NCBI GenBank assembly: GCA_947650365.1
Contig: CANTAL010000137.1
Span: forward strand, 310,001 to 374,000
Direction of reading: 5' to 3'
Origin: Chamaelirium japonicum
Taxonomy: Eukaryota; Streptophyta; Magnoliopsida; Liliales; Melanthiaceae
Length of the DNA stretch: 64,000 nt
The position numbers were made by a program, and so were the translations under genes. This document shows, piece after piece, positions 1 to 11,999 of this stretch. Every line of letters starts with the position of its first letter. The stretch's first letter is position 1. A model generated the notes under the pieces. It saw only the letters and a program-made list of their open reading frames with translations, was not told the DNA's origin and made no database searches.

Positions 1-2
1 TA

Positions 3-288
3 GAATGGATACATTCGTGCGAATGAATTAGAATGGATCGGACGAATGAATTAGAATGGATCGTACGAATGAGTAAGAATGGATCGTACGAATGAAATAG
101 AATAGATCGTACGAATGAATTAGAATGGATCGTACGAAGGAATTAGAATGGATCGTACAAATGAATTAGAATGGATATATTCGTGCAAATGAATTAGAAT
201 GGATCGTATGAATGTATTAGAATGGATCATATGAGTGAATTAGAATGGATCGTACGAATGAATTATAATGGATCGTATGAATGAATTA
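3..288 (+). repeat. 286-bp higher-order repeat, copy A
   Basis: Twelve monomers in a fixed order: a 28-mer (ACATTCGTGCG), a 23-mer with GGACG, one ending GAGTAAG, one ending GAAATAG, one plain, one with GAAGG, one plain, a 28-mer (ATATTCGTGCAAATG), one with ATGTATTAG, one with GAGTGAATTAG and two more 23-mers. The sum 2x28 + 10x23 is 286. The next 28-mer starts at 289. The same order and exact length recur at 6914, 16420 and 30478. Confidence 0.88.
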
Positions 289-3200
289 GAATGGATACAT
301 TCGTGTGAATGAATTAGAATGGATCGTGTGAATGAATTAGAATAGATTTTGTGAATGAATTAGAACTGATCGTACGAATGAATTAGAATGGATACATTCG
401 TGTGAATGAATTAGAATGGATTGTATGAATGAATTAGAATGGATCCTATGAATGAATTAGAATGGATCGTGCGAATGAATTAGAATGGATCGTACGAATG
501 ATTTAGAATGGATCGTGCTAATGAATTAGAATTGATTGAACGAATGAATTAGCATGTTCGTGCTAATGAATTAGAATGGAACGTACGAATGAATTAGAAT
601 GGATCGTGTGAAAGAATTAGAATGGATTGTATGAATGAATTAGAATGAATTCATACGATCCATTCGAATTCATTCGCACGATCCATTATAATTCATTCAT
701 ACGATCCATTCTAATTCTTTCATACAATCCATTCTAATTCTTTCACTCATACGATCCATTATAATTCATTCATACGATCCATTATAATTCATTCATACGA
801 TCCATTCTAATTCTTTCATACAATCCATTCTAATTCATTCGTACAATCTATTCTATTTCATTCGTACGATCCATTCTTACTCATTCGTATGATCCATTCT
901 AATTCATTCGGACGAATGTATCCATTCTAATTTATTCGTACGATCCATTCTAATTCATTCGTACGATCCATTCTAATTCATTCGTACGATCCATTCTAAT
1001 TCATTCGTCCGATCCATTCTAATTCATTAGCACGAATGTATCCATTCTAATTCATTCGTACGATCCATTCTAATTCATTCGTACGATCCATTCTAATTCA
1101 TTCGTAAGATCCATTCTAATTCATTCGTACGATCCATTCTAATTCATTCATACGATCCATTCTAATTCATTCATACAATCCATTCTAATTCTTTCACACG
1201 ATCCGTTCTAATTCATTCGTAGGATCCATTCTAATTCATTCGTACAATCTATTCTATTTCATTCGTACGATCCATTCTTACTCATTCGTATGATCCATTC
1301 TAATTCATTCGGACGAATGTATCCATTCTAATTTATTCGTACGATCCATTCTAATTCATTCATACGATCTATTCTAATTCATTCATCCGATCCATTCTAA
1401 TTCATTCGCACGAATGTATCCATTGTAATTCATTCGTATGATCCATTCAAATTCATTCGTACGATCCATTCTAATTCATTCGTAAGATCCTTTCTAATTC
1501 ATTCGTACGATCCAATCTAATTCATTCGCACGATCCATTCTAATTCATTCACACGAATGTATCCATTCTAATTCATTTGCACGATCCATTCTAATTCATT
1601 CCTATGATCTATTCTAATTCATTCGTACGATCCATTCTAATTCATTCTAATTCATTCATACGATCCATTCTAATTCATTTGTACGATCCATTCTTACTCA
1701 TTCGTATGATCCATTATGGATACATTCGTGCGAATGAATTAGAATGGATCATACGAATGAGTAAGAATGGATCGTACGAATGAAATAGAATGGATTGTGC
1801 GAATGAATTAGAATGGATCGTAGAATGGATCAGAATAGATCATGTGAAAGAATTAGAATGGATTGTATGAATGAATTAGAATGAATTCGTACGATCCATT
1901 CGAATTCATTCGCACGATCCATTCTAATTCATTCATACGATCCATTCTAATTCTTTCACACGATCCATTCTAATTCACTCATACGATCCATTCTAATACA
2001 TTCATACGATCCATTCTAATTCATTTGCACGAATATATCCATTCTAATTCATTCGTACGATCCACTCTAATTCCTTCGTACGATCCATTCTAATTCATTC
2101 GTACGATCTATTCTAATTCATTCGTATGATCCATTCTAATTCATTCGCACGATCCATTCTAATTCATTCATAGGATCCATTCTAATTCATTCATACGATC
2201 CATTCTAATTCTTTCTCACGATCCATGCTAATTCATTCGTTCAATCAATTCTAATTCATTAGCACGATCCATTCTAATTCATTCGTACGATCATCCATTC
2301 TAATTAATTCGTATGATCCATTCTAATTCATTCGTACGATCCATTCTAATTCATTCATACAATCCATTCTAATTCATTCGTACGATCCATTCTAATTCAC
2401 TCATACGATCCATTCTAATACATTCATACGATCCATTCTAATTCATTTACACGAATATATCCATTCTAATTCATTCGTACGATCCATTCTAATTCCTTCG
2501 TACGATCCATTCTAATTCATTCGTACGATCTATTCTAATTCATTCGTACGATCCATTCTAATTCATTCGTACGAATGAATTAGAATGGATACATTCGTGC
2601 GAATGAATTAGAATGGATACATTCGTGCGAAAGAATTAGAATAGATCGTATGAATGAATTATAATGGATCCTATGAATGAATTAGAATGGATCGTGCGAA
2701 TGAATTAGAATGGATCGTACGAATGAATTAGAATGGATCGTGCTAATGAATTAGAATTGATCGAACGAATGAATTAGCATGGATCGTGCTAATGAATTAG
2801 AATGGATCGTACGAATGAATTAGAATGGATCGTGTGAAAGAATTAGAATGGATTGTATGAATGAATTAGAATGGATCGTATGAATGAATTAGAATGGATC
2901 GTACGAAGGAAATAGAATGGATCGTACGAATGAATTAGAATGGATCGTACGAATGAATTAGAATAGATTGTACGAATGAATTAGAATGGATCGTACGAAG
3001 GAATTAGAATGGATCGTACGAATGAATTAGAATGGATCGTATGAATGAATTAGAATGGATACATTCGTGTGAATGAATTAGAATGGATCGTATGAATGAA
3101 TTAGAATTGATTTTGTGAATGAATTAGAACTGATCGTACGAATGAATTAGAATGGATACATTCGTGCGAATGAATTAGAATGGATTGTATGAATGAATTA

Positions 3201-3370
3201 GAATGGATCCTATGAATGAATTAGAATGGTCGTACGAATGAATTAGAATGGATACATTCGTGCGAATGAATTAGAATTGATCGTACGAATGAATTAGAAT
3301 GGATCGTTCGAATGAATTAGAATGGATCGTACGAATGAATTAGAATGGATACATTCGTGCGAATGAATTA

Positions 3371-3900
3371 GAATGGATACATTCGTGCGAAAGAATTAGA
3401 ATAGATCGTATGAATGAATTAGAATGGATCCGATGAATGAATTAGAATGGATCGTGCGAATGAATTAGAATGGATCGTACGAATGAATTAGAATGGATCG
3501 TGCTAATGAATTAGAATTGATCGAACGAATGAATTAGCACGGATCGTGCTAATGAATTAGCATGGATCGTGCTAATGAATTAGAATGGAACGTACGAATG
3601 AATTAGAATGGATCGTGTGAAAGAATTAGAATGGATTGTATGAATGAATTAGAATGAATTCGTACGATCCATTCGAATTCATTCGCACGATCCATTCTAA
3701 TTCATTTATACGATCCATTCTAATTTATTCATACAATTCATTCTAATTCTTTCACACGATCCATTCTAATTCATTCGTAGGATCCATTCTAATTCATTCG
3801 TACAATCTATTCTATTTCATTCGTACGATCCATTCTTACTCCTTCGTATGATCCATTCTAATTCATTCGGACGAATGTATCCATTCTAATTTATTCGTAC
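3371..3900. repeat. Inversion-containing higher-order block, copy 1
   Basis: An F arm begins with a 28-mer followed by GTGCGAAAGAATTAG and runs 290 bp to the flip at 3661 (GAATTCGTACGATCC, then ATTCGAATTC). A 240-bp R arm follows and ends in TTTATTCGTAC. The F arm is 23 bp longer than in the copies at 39649 and 51276 because the GCTAATGAATTAGCA monomer is repeated. The R arm has exactly the same length as in five other copies, so the flip is part of a duplicated unit. Confidence 0.82.
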
Positions 3901-6900
3901 GATCCATTCTAATTCATTCGTACGATCCATTTTTATTCATTCGCTCGAATGTATCCAATCTAATCCATTCGTACGATCCATTCTAATTCATTCGCATGAA
4001 TGTAACCATTCTAATTCATTCATTTGATCCATTCTAATTCATTCGTACGATCCATTCTAATTCATTAGCACGAACCATGCTAATTCATTCGTTCGATCAA
4101 TTCTAATTCATTAGCACGATTCATTCTAATTCATTCGTATGATCCATTCTAATTCATTCGCACGATCCATTCTAATTCATTCATAGGATCCATTCTAATT
4201 CATTCATACGATCTATTCTAATTCATTCGCACGAATGTATCCATTCTAATTCATTCGCACGAATGTATCCATTCTAATTCATTCGTACGATCCATTCTAA
4301 TTCATTCGCTTGATCCATTCTAATTCATTCGTACGATCAATTCTAATTCATTCGCACGAATGTATCCATTCTAATTCATTCGTGCGATCCATTCTAATTC
4401 ATTCAAAGGATCCATTCTATTTCATTCATACAATCCATTCTATTTCATTCGCACGAATGTATCCATTCTAATTCATTCGTCTGATAAGTTCTAATTCATT
4501 CACAAAATCTATTCTAATTCATTCATACGATCTATTCTAATTCATTCACACGAATGTATCCATTCTAATTCATTCATACGATCCATTCTAATTCATTCGT
4601 ACGATCCATTCTAATTCCTTCATACGATCCATTCTAATTCATTCGTACGATCTATTCTAATTCATTCGTACGATCCATTCTAATTCATTCATACGATCCA
4701 TTCTAATTCCTTCTTACGATCCATTCTAATTTATTCGTACGATCCATTCTAATTCATTCATACAATCCATTCTAATTCTTTCACACGATCCATTCTAATT
4801 CATTTGTACGATCCATTCTAATTTATTCGTGCAATCCATTCTATTTCATTCGTACGATCCATTCTTACTCATTCGTACGATCCATTCTAATTCATTCACA
4901 CGAATGTATCCATTCGTACGAATGAATTAGAATAGATTGTACGAATGAATTAGAATGGATCGTACGAATGAATTAGAATGGTTCGTAGGAAGGAATTAGA
5001 ATGGATCGTACGAATGAATTAGAATAGATCGTACGAATGAATTAGAATGGATCGTACGAAAGAATTAGAATGGATCGTACGAATGAATTAGAATGGATAT
5101 ATTCGTGCAAATGAATTAGAATGGATCGTATGAATGTATTAGAATGGATCGTATGAGTGAATTAGAATGGATCGTACGAATGAATTAGAATGGATCGTAT
5201 GAATGAATTAGAATGGATACATTCGTGTGAATGAATTAGAATGGATCGTATGAATGAATTAGAATAGATTTTGTGAATGAATTAGAACTGATCGTACGAA
5301 TGAATTAGAATGGATACATTCATGCGAATGAATTAGAATGGATTGTATGAATGAATTAGAATGGATCCTATGAATGAATTAGAATGGATCGTACGAATGA
5401 ATTAGAATGGATACATTCGTGCGAATGAATTAGAATTGATCGTACGAATGAATTAGAATGGATCGTGCGAATGAATTAGAATGGATCGTACGAATGAATT
5501 AGAATGGATACATTCGTGCGAATGAATTAGAATGGATACATTCGTGCGAAAGAATTAGAATAGATCGTATGAATGAATTAGAATGGATCCTATGAATGAA
5601 TTAGAATGGATCGTGCGAATGAATTAGAATGGATCGTACGAATGAATTAGAATGGATCGTGCTAATGAATTAGAATTGATCGAACGAATGAATTAGCATG
5701 GATCATGCTAATGAATTAGAATGGATCGTACGAATGAATTAGAATGGATCAAATGAATGAATTAGAATGCTTACATTCATGCGAATGAATTAGAATGGAT
5801 CGTACGAATGGATTAGAATGGATCGTACGAATGGATTAGAATGGATACATTCGAGCGAATGAATTAGAATGGAACGTACGAATGAATTAGAATGGATCAT
5901 ACGAATAAATTAGAATTGATACATTCGTCCGAATGAATTAGAATGGATCATACGAATGAGTAAGAATGGATCGTACGAATGAAATAGAATAGATTGTACG
6001 AATGAATTAGAATGGATCGTGCGAATGATTTAGAATGGATCGTACGAATGAATTAGAATGGATCGTACGAATGAATTAGAATGGATCGTGCGAATGAATT
6101 CGAATGGATCGTACGAATAAATTAGAATGGATACCTTTGTGCAAATGAATTAGAATGGATCGTATGAATGAATTAGAATGGATCGTATGAGTGAATTAGA
6201 ACGGATAGTACGAATGAAGTAGAATGGATCGTATGAATGAATTAGAATGGATACATTCGTGCGAATGAATTAGAATGGATCGTATGAATGAATTAGAATA
6301 GATTGTGCGAATGAATTAGAATGGATCGTACGAATGAATTAGAATGGATACATTCGTGCGAATAAATTAGAATGGATCGTACGAATGAATTAGAATGGAT
6401 CGTGTGAAAGAATTAGAATGGATTGAATGAATGAATTTGAATAGATCGTATGAATGAATTAGATTGGATCGTACGAATGAATTAGAATGGATCGTACGAA
6501 TGAATTAGAATGGATACATTCGTGCGAATTAATTAGAATAGATATATTCGTGCGAAAGAATTAGAATAGATCGTATGAATGAATTAGAATGGATCCTATG
6601 AATGAATTAGAATGGATCGTGCGAATGAATTAGAATGGATCGTACGAATGAATTAGAATGGATCGTGTGAAAGAATTAGAATGGATCGTACGAATGAATT
6701 AGAATGGATCGTGCGAATGAATTAGAATGGATCGTACGAATGAATTAGAATGGATACATTTGTGCGAATGAATTAGAATGGATCGTATGAATGAATTAGA
6801 ATGGATCATACGAATGAATTAGAATGGATCGTGTGAAAGAATTAGAATGGATTGTACGAATGAATTAGAATGGATCGTGCGAATGAATTAGAATGGATCG

Positions 6901-6913
6901 TACGAATGAATTA

Positions 6914-7199
6914 GAATGGATACATTCGTGCGAATGAATTAGAATGGATCGGACGAATGAATTAGAATGGATCGTACGAATGAGTAAGAATGGATCGTAC
7001 GAATGAAATAGAATAGATCGTACGAATGAATTATAATGGATCGTACGAAGGAATTAGAATGGATCGTATGAATGAATTAGAATGGATATATTCGTGCAAA
7101 TGAATTAGAATGGATCGTATGAATGTATTAGAATGGATCGTATGAGTGAATTATAATGGATCGTACGAATGAATTAGAATGGATCGTATGAATGAATTA
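6914..7199 (+). repeat. 286-bp higher-order repeat, copy B
   Basis: Same twelve-monomer order as copy A (28-mer, GGACG, GAGTAAG, GAAATAG, plain, GAAGG, plain, ATATTCGTGCAAATG 28-mer, ATGTATTAG, GAGTG, two plain). The next 28-mer starts exactly 286 bp after the first. It differs from copy A by scattered substitutions, for example TTATAATGG in place of TTAGAATGG. Confidence 0.87.
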
Positions 7200-7787
7200 G
7201 AATGGATACATTCATGTGAATGAATTAGAATGGATACATTCATGTGAATGAATTAGAATGGATCGTATGAAGGAATTAGAATGGATCGTGCGAATGAATA
7301 AGAATGGATCGTAAGAATGAATTAGAATGGATATATTTGTGCGAATGAATTAGAATAGATCGTATGAATGAATTAGAATGGATCGTACGAATGAATTAGA
7401 ATGGATCGTGCGAATGAATTAGAATGGATCGTACGAATGAATTAGAATGGATCGTACGAATGAACTAGAATGGATACATTCGTGCGAATGAATTAGAATG
7501 GATCGTACGAATGAATTAGAATGGATCTTACGAATGAATTAGAATGGATCGTACGAATGAATTAGAATGGATCGTACGAATGAATTAGAATGGATCTTAC
7601 GAATGAATTAGAATGGGTTGTACGAATAAATTAGAATGGATCGTATGAATGGTTTAGAATGGATACATTCGTGCGAATGAATTAGAATGGATCGGACGAA
7701 TGAATTAGAATGGATCGTACGAATGAATTAGAATGGATCAAATGAATGAATTAGAATGGTTACATTCATGCGAATGAATTAGAATGG

Positions 7788-8019
7788 TTATCATGATGAG
7801 GTGACCAACCTGATCATAGCTGCGAACTTATTTAGGTTATACGGGACCAATCCACTTAGTCTTCAAGTCATTGGACTACCATATAACCAGGGCTCTCTAT
7901 TCCCTAAAGAACACGTAACTATGTTACGCACCTATATGCATCTCATATAATAATAACTATCAATCTTTATTAGACCAGAACATAAAGTTTTACAAGCTTA
8001 GAACACATCAATCCCAACA
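7788..8019 (-). mobile_element. Copia 3' LTR remnant (U3 start only)
   Basis: This aligns without gaps to 15646-15877, the first 232 bp of the LTR on the minus strand, with seven substitutions by my count. It keeps the LTR terminus ATCCCAACA (TGTTGGGAT on the minus strand) next to the PPT. The remaining 1,900 bp, including the TATA box, R and U5, are missing, and the sequence changes abruptly to F satellite at 7787/7788. The satellite side reads GAATGG then TTATC. Nearby monomers have GGTTACATT, so up to three bases (TTA) could be microhomology at the break. Confidence 0.93.
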
Positions 8020-8031
8020 ATCTCCCACTTG
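8020..8031 (-). other. Polypurine tract (plus-strand primer site)
   Basis: On the minus strand this reads AAGTGGGAGAT, purine-rich and directly abutting the TGTTGGGAT start of the 3' LTR. This is the expected position of the RNase H-resistant primer for plus-strand DNA synthesis. The gag-pol frame ends two bases upstream of it, at 8034. Confidence 0.85.
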
Positions 8032-8099
8032 GTCTAGCGAAGCAAAACGGTTTTGACTCCCATCGCATCCACATGTCGCTCGAATGCCTTGGTAGGTAT

Positions 8100-8522
8100 T
8101 GCCTTTGTGAAAGGATCAGCAACATTATCTGTAGATGCAATCTGTGTCACCGCTACTCACCCTTGCTTTTGAAACTGTCGAATCAAGTGGAACTTGCGCT
8201 CGATATGCTTCCCCTTTTGGTGATGTCTTGGCTCCTTTGCTTGTGCTACCGCCCCACTATTGTCGCAGTAAAGCACAATAGGTAACTGGGCCTCTGGTAC
8301 GCACCCCAAATCTGTAAGGAATTTCTTGAGCCATACCGCCTCTTTGGCTGCCTCGCACGCTGCAACGTACTCAGCCTCTGTGGTAGAGTCTGCGATGCAT
8401 TTCTGCTTCACACTCTGCCAACTAACCGCTGCTCCTCCTAACATAAACACAAAACCTGATGTCGACTTTCTGGATTCCAAATCTGACATAAAGTCAGAAT
8501 CAGTGTATCCAATCGGCATCAG
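8100..8522 (-). other. RNase H domain of the Copia pseudogene
   Basis: Codons about 1160-1300. The acidic residues expected at an RNase H active site are visible: D1167 in GYTDSDF, E1208 in STTEAEYVA and D1246 in LYCDNSGA. KSTSGFVFMLGGAAVSW and the KGKHIERKFHLIRQF tail are typical of the Copia family. The frame is interrupted near its end by TGA at codon 1281. The remaining 40 codons run to the TAG beside the PPT. The role was degradation of the RNA strand during reverse transcription. Confidence 0.9.
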
Positions 8523-8774
8523 TTCTTGTGCAGTGTAAACCAACTCATAGTCCCTTGTTCTACGAAGGTACTTGAGTATACACTTCACAGCTGTCCAGTG
8601 ATCTGGGCCCGGATTCGACTGAAACCGACCCATCATTCCTACTGCGAAACAGATATCAGGCCTTGTACAATGCATAGCATACATTAGACTACCTAATGCC
8701 GAAGCATAAGGTATCTTCTGCATTTCTGCTCTCTCCTCAGGTGTCTTAGGACATTGATCCTTAGACAGTTTTAC

Positions 8775-9527
8775 GCCATGTCTAAATGGCACAAAACCCT
8801 TCTTGGAGTTTTGCATGTCAAATCTAGCCATAACCTTATCTATATACGCAGCTTGTGATAGCGAGAGAATCCTGTTCTGGTGATCACGTGTTACCTTGAT
8901 CCCCAAAACATAACTCGCTTCACCTAGGTCTTTCATATCGAACTGTGTTGACAACCAGACCTTTACCGTTGACAATGTTCCTACATCATTTCCAATGAGT
9001 AGAATATTGTCTACGTAAAGTATCAAATATACTACTGTGGTCTTATCAGTCCTCTTGTATACACATGGTTCATCCTTGTTTTGAGTAAATCCATACGACT
9101 GGATTGCCTGATCAAAACGGATGTTCCAACTTCTAGATGCTTGCTTTAGTCCATAAATGGACTTCTGCAACTTGCAAACTAGATGTTCCTGACCCTCTGA
9201 CTCAAAGCCTGGTGGCTGAATCATATAAATGTCTTCTTCCAAATTTCCATTGAGGAATGCTGTCTTGACATCCATTTGCCAGATCTCCTAGTTGTAATGG
9301 GCTGCAATGGATAGGAGGATCCGAATAGACTTTATCATAGCTACCGGCGAGAAGGTTTCGTCAAAGTCGATCCCTTCTCTCTGGGTATAACCCTTGGCAA
9401 CTAATCTAGCTTTATAAGTCTCTATTGTACCATCGGATCCTCTCTTCTTCTTATACACCTACTTACACCCAATAGGTTTAATATTAGATGATGGTGTAAC
9501 AAGAGTCCAGACTGCGTTATGGGACAT
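8775..9527 (-). other. Reverse transcriptase domain of the Copia pseudogene
   Basis: Codons about 825-1075. It begins near NAVWTLV and contains [10 protein letters not shown], motif A with D910 in MDVKTAFLNG, KSIYGLKQASRSW, and the polymerase box. That box reads YVDN rather than the YVDD of active Copia RTs: D997 is kept, but the second aspartate is N998 (AAT at 9006-9008, one G-to-A change from GAT). TAG stops at codons 847 and 904 fall inside the domain, each where the family has tryptophan (after GCK, and before EIW). The domain is therefore broken by both nonsense and missense changes. Confidence 0.92.
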
Positions 9528-9929
9528 TGATTCAATTTCTGCCTCCATAGCCTTTTGCCAGTCAGAGCTATCAGAAGCTCCCACTGCCTCATCGTAGCTC
9601 AGTGGGTCATCCTCCTGACCCTCTGGATCAACCAATTAGGTTTCTCCATAGTATCTGTCAGGAGCTCTGATGTTTCTCCCACTACGATAAGGTGGTGGTG
9701 GTGTTACAGGATTAATAGGTTCTACAGGATCTAGTATATTATTATCTGTAATGTCAGCTCCCACTATGCTTTCGGATGCGCTCTCTGATCTAGTACCCAG
9801 TAGCTCATCCAGAACTACCTTACTAGCAGGCTTGTGGTCCATAATATAATCATGTTCTAGGAAAATGGCATTCGTTGAAACGATTACCTTCTTTTCCTCA
9901 GGATCATAAAATAGTCCACCTTTAGTCTC

Positions 9930-10712
9930 TTTGGGATACCCTACAAACATACATGCTTTGGACTTTGGCTCTATCTTTTCCCTCTTGTCTATCCGCACAT
10001 GTGCAGGACATCCCCATATTCTGAAATGCTGTAGTGTTGGCTTTTGCCTTGACCACAGTTCTCTAGGGGTCTGAGGCACTGATTTAGATGGAACGTGGTT
10101 CAGAACATATACTGCTGTCTGAAGGGCATATCCCCAAAAGGTCATTGGTAAACAGGCATAACTCATCATTCTTCGAACCATGTCCAACAAGGTTCGATTC
10201 CTTCTCTCAGAGACTCCATTCTGTTATGGGGTACCTGGAGCAGTTAACTGGGATGTTATCCCATGCTCCACCAAATACTCAAGGAACTCGTCAGATAGGT
10301 ATTCGCCTCCTCGATCAGATCGAAGGGTTTTTATACATTTACCTGTCTGCTTTTCTACTTCAGCCCTGAACTCTTTGAACATGTCAAAGGATTCCGACTT
10401 CCGATGCATAAGGTAAATGTAACCATATCTTGAGTAATCATCTGTAAAAGTGATGAAGTACTCATGGCCTCCTATCGCCTTGACGCTCATGGGTCCATAT
10501 ACATCTGAATGGATTAACTCCAATACCTCAGTAGCTCTCACTCCTTGGCCTTTGAAGGCCCTCTTGGTCATCTTGCCTTCTAGGCAGGATTCACAGGTGG
10601 GAAGGATCTCCGTAGGATCTGTTTCCAGAAGCCCGGCCTTTACCAACCTATGGATCCTATCTAATGCAATATGCCCAAGCCGTAAGTGCCACAATTGGCT
10701 TAAATTCTCCGA
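9930..10712 (-). other. Integrase domain of the Copia pseudogene
   Basis: Codons about 430-690. The HHCC zinc-binding site is H438, H443, C469 and C472 (WHLRLGH and CESC). The catalytic core shows D499 (IHSDVYG) and D562 (LRSDRGGEY). The third acidic residue is E598 (SERRN), exactly 35 residues after D562, giving the DD35E spacing. A TAA at codon 592 falls six codons before E598, so the translatable product ends just short of the complete triad. The C-terminal part continues in frame to the next stop at codon 788. Confidence 0.92.
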
Positions 10713-10799
10713 AGGTTTCTTACGCTTAGATGAATTAACATTAAATACTGAAGTTATTATGTTATCTTTCTCAAATTTAGGACTGACAATATAGAGATG

Positions 10800-11132
10800 A
10801 TTCTGAACCATTCCTCTTATTATAAAAGTTCCATTCAGTTTTAAAGACACACCAGATGTATCAAAATAAACTGAATAACCTTCGTTAACTAAAGAAGAAA
10901 CATAAATTAAGTTACGTCTCAAGGATGGTACATAAAAGACATCTCTAAGAGTCAAAGTCTTATTATTCGAAAAACTAAGAGTAACATCTCCTATAGCTTC
11001 AGCAGCAGCCACGGCCTCAGTTCCCATGCTAAAGGTCACCTCTCCATCAAGCAACCTTCTGCTTTCCCGAAACCCCTGAAGAGAGTTACAGGCATGGTTA
11101 GTGGATCCTGAATCCACAATCCAACTAGCAAA
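10800..11132 (-). other. Aspartic protease domain of the Copia pseudogene
   Basis: Codons about 290-400. The active-site motif D296-S297-G298 lies in SWIVDSGSTNHAC, the usual Copia form. The LRDVFYVPSLRRNLIYVSSL stretch downstream is also typical of the region between protease and integrase. This domain would cleave the polyprotein into its parts. No break is seen within it. Confidence 0.9.
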
Positions 11133-11144
11133 AGAACTATTACT

Positions 11145-11999
11145 TGAAAGAAATGATTCAACAACTAAGAGTTGTAAATTACCTTCTCCAGCATTCTGAG
11201 GCTTCTTGCAGTCCTTCTTCCAATGACCCTTCTGGCCACACCGGAAACACTTCGTGCCCGGTTTCTTTGATTCTCCAGACCCAGAGGCCCCATCAGAGTC
11301 CTGCACAGGCGCTGACTTAGGTTTCTTCTTATGTTTCTTGCCTTGAGGTTTACCAAGCTTCTTGAAGGATCTGTGTTGCACGTGAAGTGCTTCGCCCTTC
11401 TGCTTGAAGCCATCCTCAGCTGCCTGGAGAGCTCCCAGAAGCTCTGCATTTGTCATAGCCAACTTGTTCAAATTAAAGTTGGTGACAAAGCCTTCAAAGG
11501 CTCCAGACAGTGACGAGAGGAAGATGTCTGTCATCACCTCGCCTTCTAGCACAATGTCCATGGTCGCTAGTTCATTCTGGAACCCAAACATTTTCATCAT
11601 GTGTTCCCGAACCAGCGTCCCATTGGACATCTTAGTGCCGACGAGTTTCTTGATGGTAAGGTATCGCGTAACGTGATTGTGACCTTCAAACATCTCCTTC
11701 AAATACAACATCATGTCAGAAGCGTCGGGCATCTCCTCGACTTGCTTCTGCAGAGTTGTTTGCAAGGATGCTATAATATAGCATTTATATAACTCATTAG
11801 ATTCCTTCCAGTCAGTGAATGCCTTTAACTGTACCTCTGTGGCGTTGGGTCCTGGCAAATCTGGCTCAGGGTCATTCAGAGCTGACATGTGTTTACCTAT
11901 CCTTAAGACTAGGTACAGGTTGCGCTTCCAGTCCTCATAGTTGGGACCGGTAAGTTTGTGGTCATTTAGGATAGCGGACAGGGGGTCTAACTTGGTCAT
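11145..11999 (-). other. Gag region with CCHC zinc knuckle
   Basis: Codons 1-285 of the polyprotein. The N-terminal part (LTGPNYEDWKRNLYLVL at about 16-32) is the Copia gag-type capsid region. It is followed by a lysine-rich stretch (about 212-230) and a CCHC knuckle, C251-x2-C254-x4-H259-x4-C264, which binds nucleic acid in the virus-like particle. The frame is open throughout, so this is the best-preserved product of the element. Confidence 0.92.

Larger units (their letters stand above)
1..7787. repeat. 23/28-bp satellite array, block 1
   Basis: Tandem monomers of 23 bp, consensus GAATGGATCG followed by TACGAATGAATTA, mixed with a 28-bp variant in which ACATT is inserted after GGAT (GGATACATTCGTGCG). 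Common variants have GAGTAAG, GAAATAG, GAAGGAATT or GTGTGAAAG in place of the consensus. Approximate orientation map (F = consensus on + strand, R = reverse complement; boundaries within about 15 bp): F 1-648, R 649-1715, F 1716-1887, R 1888-2571, F 2572-3660, R 3661-4915, F 4916-7787. The array runs off the left edge of the window and is cut at 7787 by the truncated Copia LTR. No gene is visible here. Open frames through it come from loss of the TAA in TTCTAATTC or from 28-bp units shifting the frame. I do not recognise the family; position (pericentromeric, subtelomeric or interstitial) cannot be judged from sequence. Confidence 0.97.
8034..11999 (-). pseudogene. gag-pol: Copia gag-pol polyprotein, five premature stops
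   Basis: One continuous frame of 1,322 codons from ATG at 11999 to TAG at 8034, with no frameshift. Stops lie at codons 592 (TAA, 10224-10226), 788 (TAA, 9636-9638), 847 (TAG, 9459-9461), 904 (TAG, 9288-9290) and 1281 (TGA, 8157-8159). Domain order: Gag, CCHC zinc knuckle, aspartic protease, integrase, reverse transcriptase, RNase H. The ATG at 11999 is preferred over an in-frame ATG 33 bp upstream because a splice-acceptor-like CAG directly precedes it and the translated product then begins MTKLDPLSAI. As it stands only Gag, protease and an integrase lacking its last catalytic residue (591 residues) could be made. Total length is normal for a plant Copia polyprotein. Confidence 0.93.

Noticed and set aside
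1..7787. CRISPR-like short regular repeats
   Set aside because: There are no unique spacers. The repeats are contiguous, in both orientations, and the genome is eukaryotic.
8073..8538. Plus-strand open frames over the Copia pol region
   Set aside because: They lie antisense to RNase H and have no domain of their own. Same for 10088-10416, 10450-10794, 11331-11792 and the minus-strand frame at 11165-11449.
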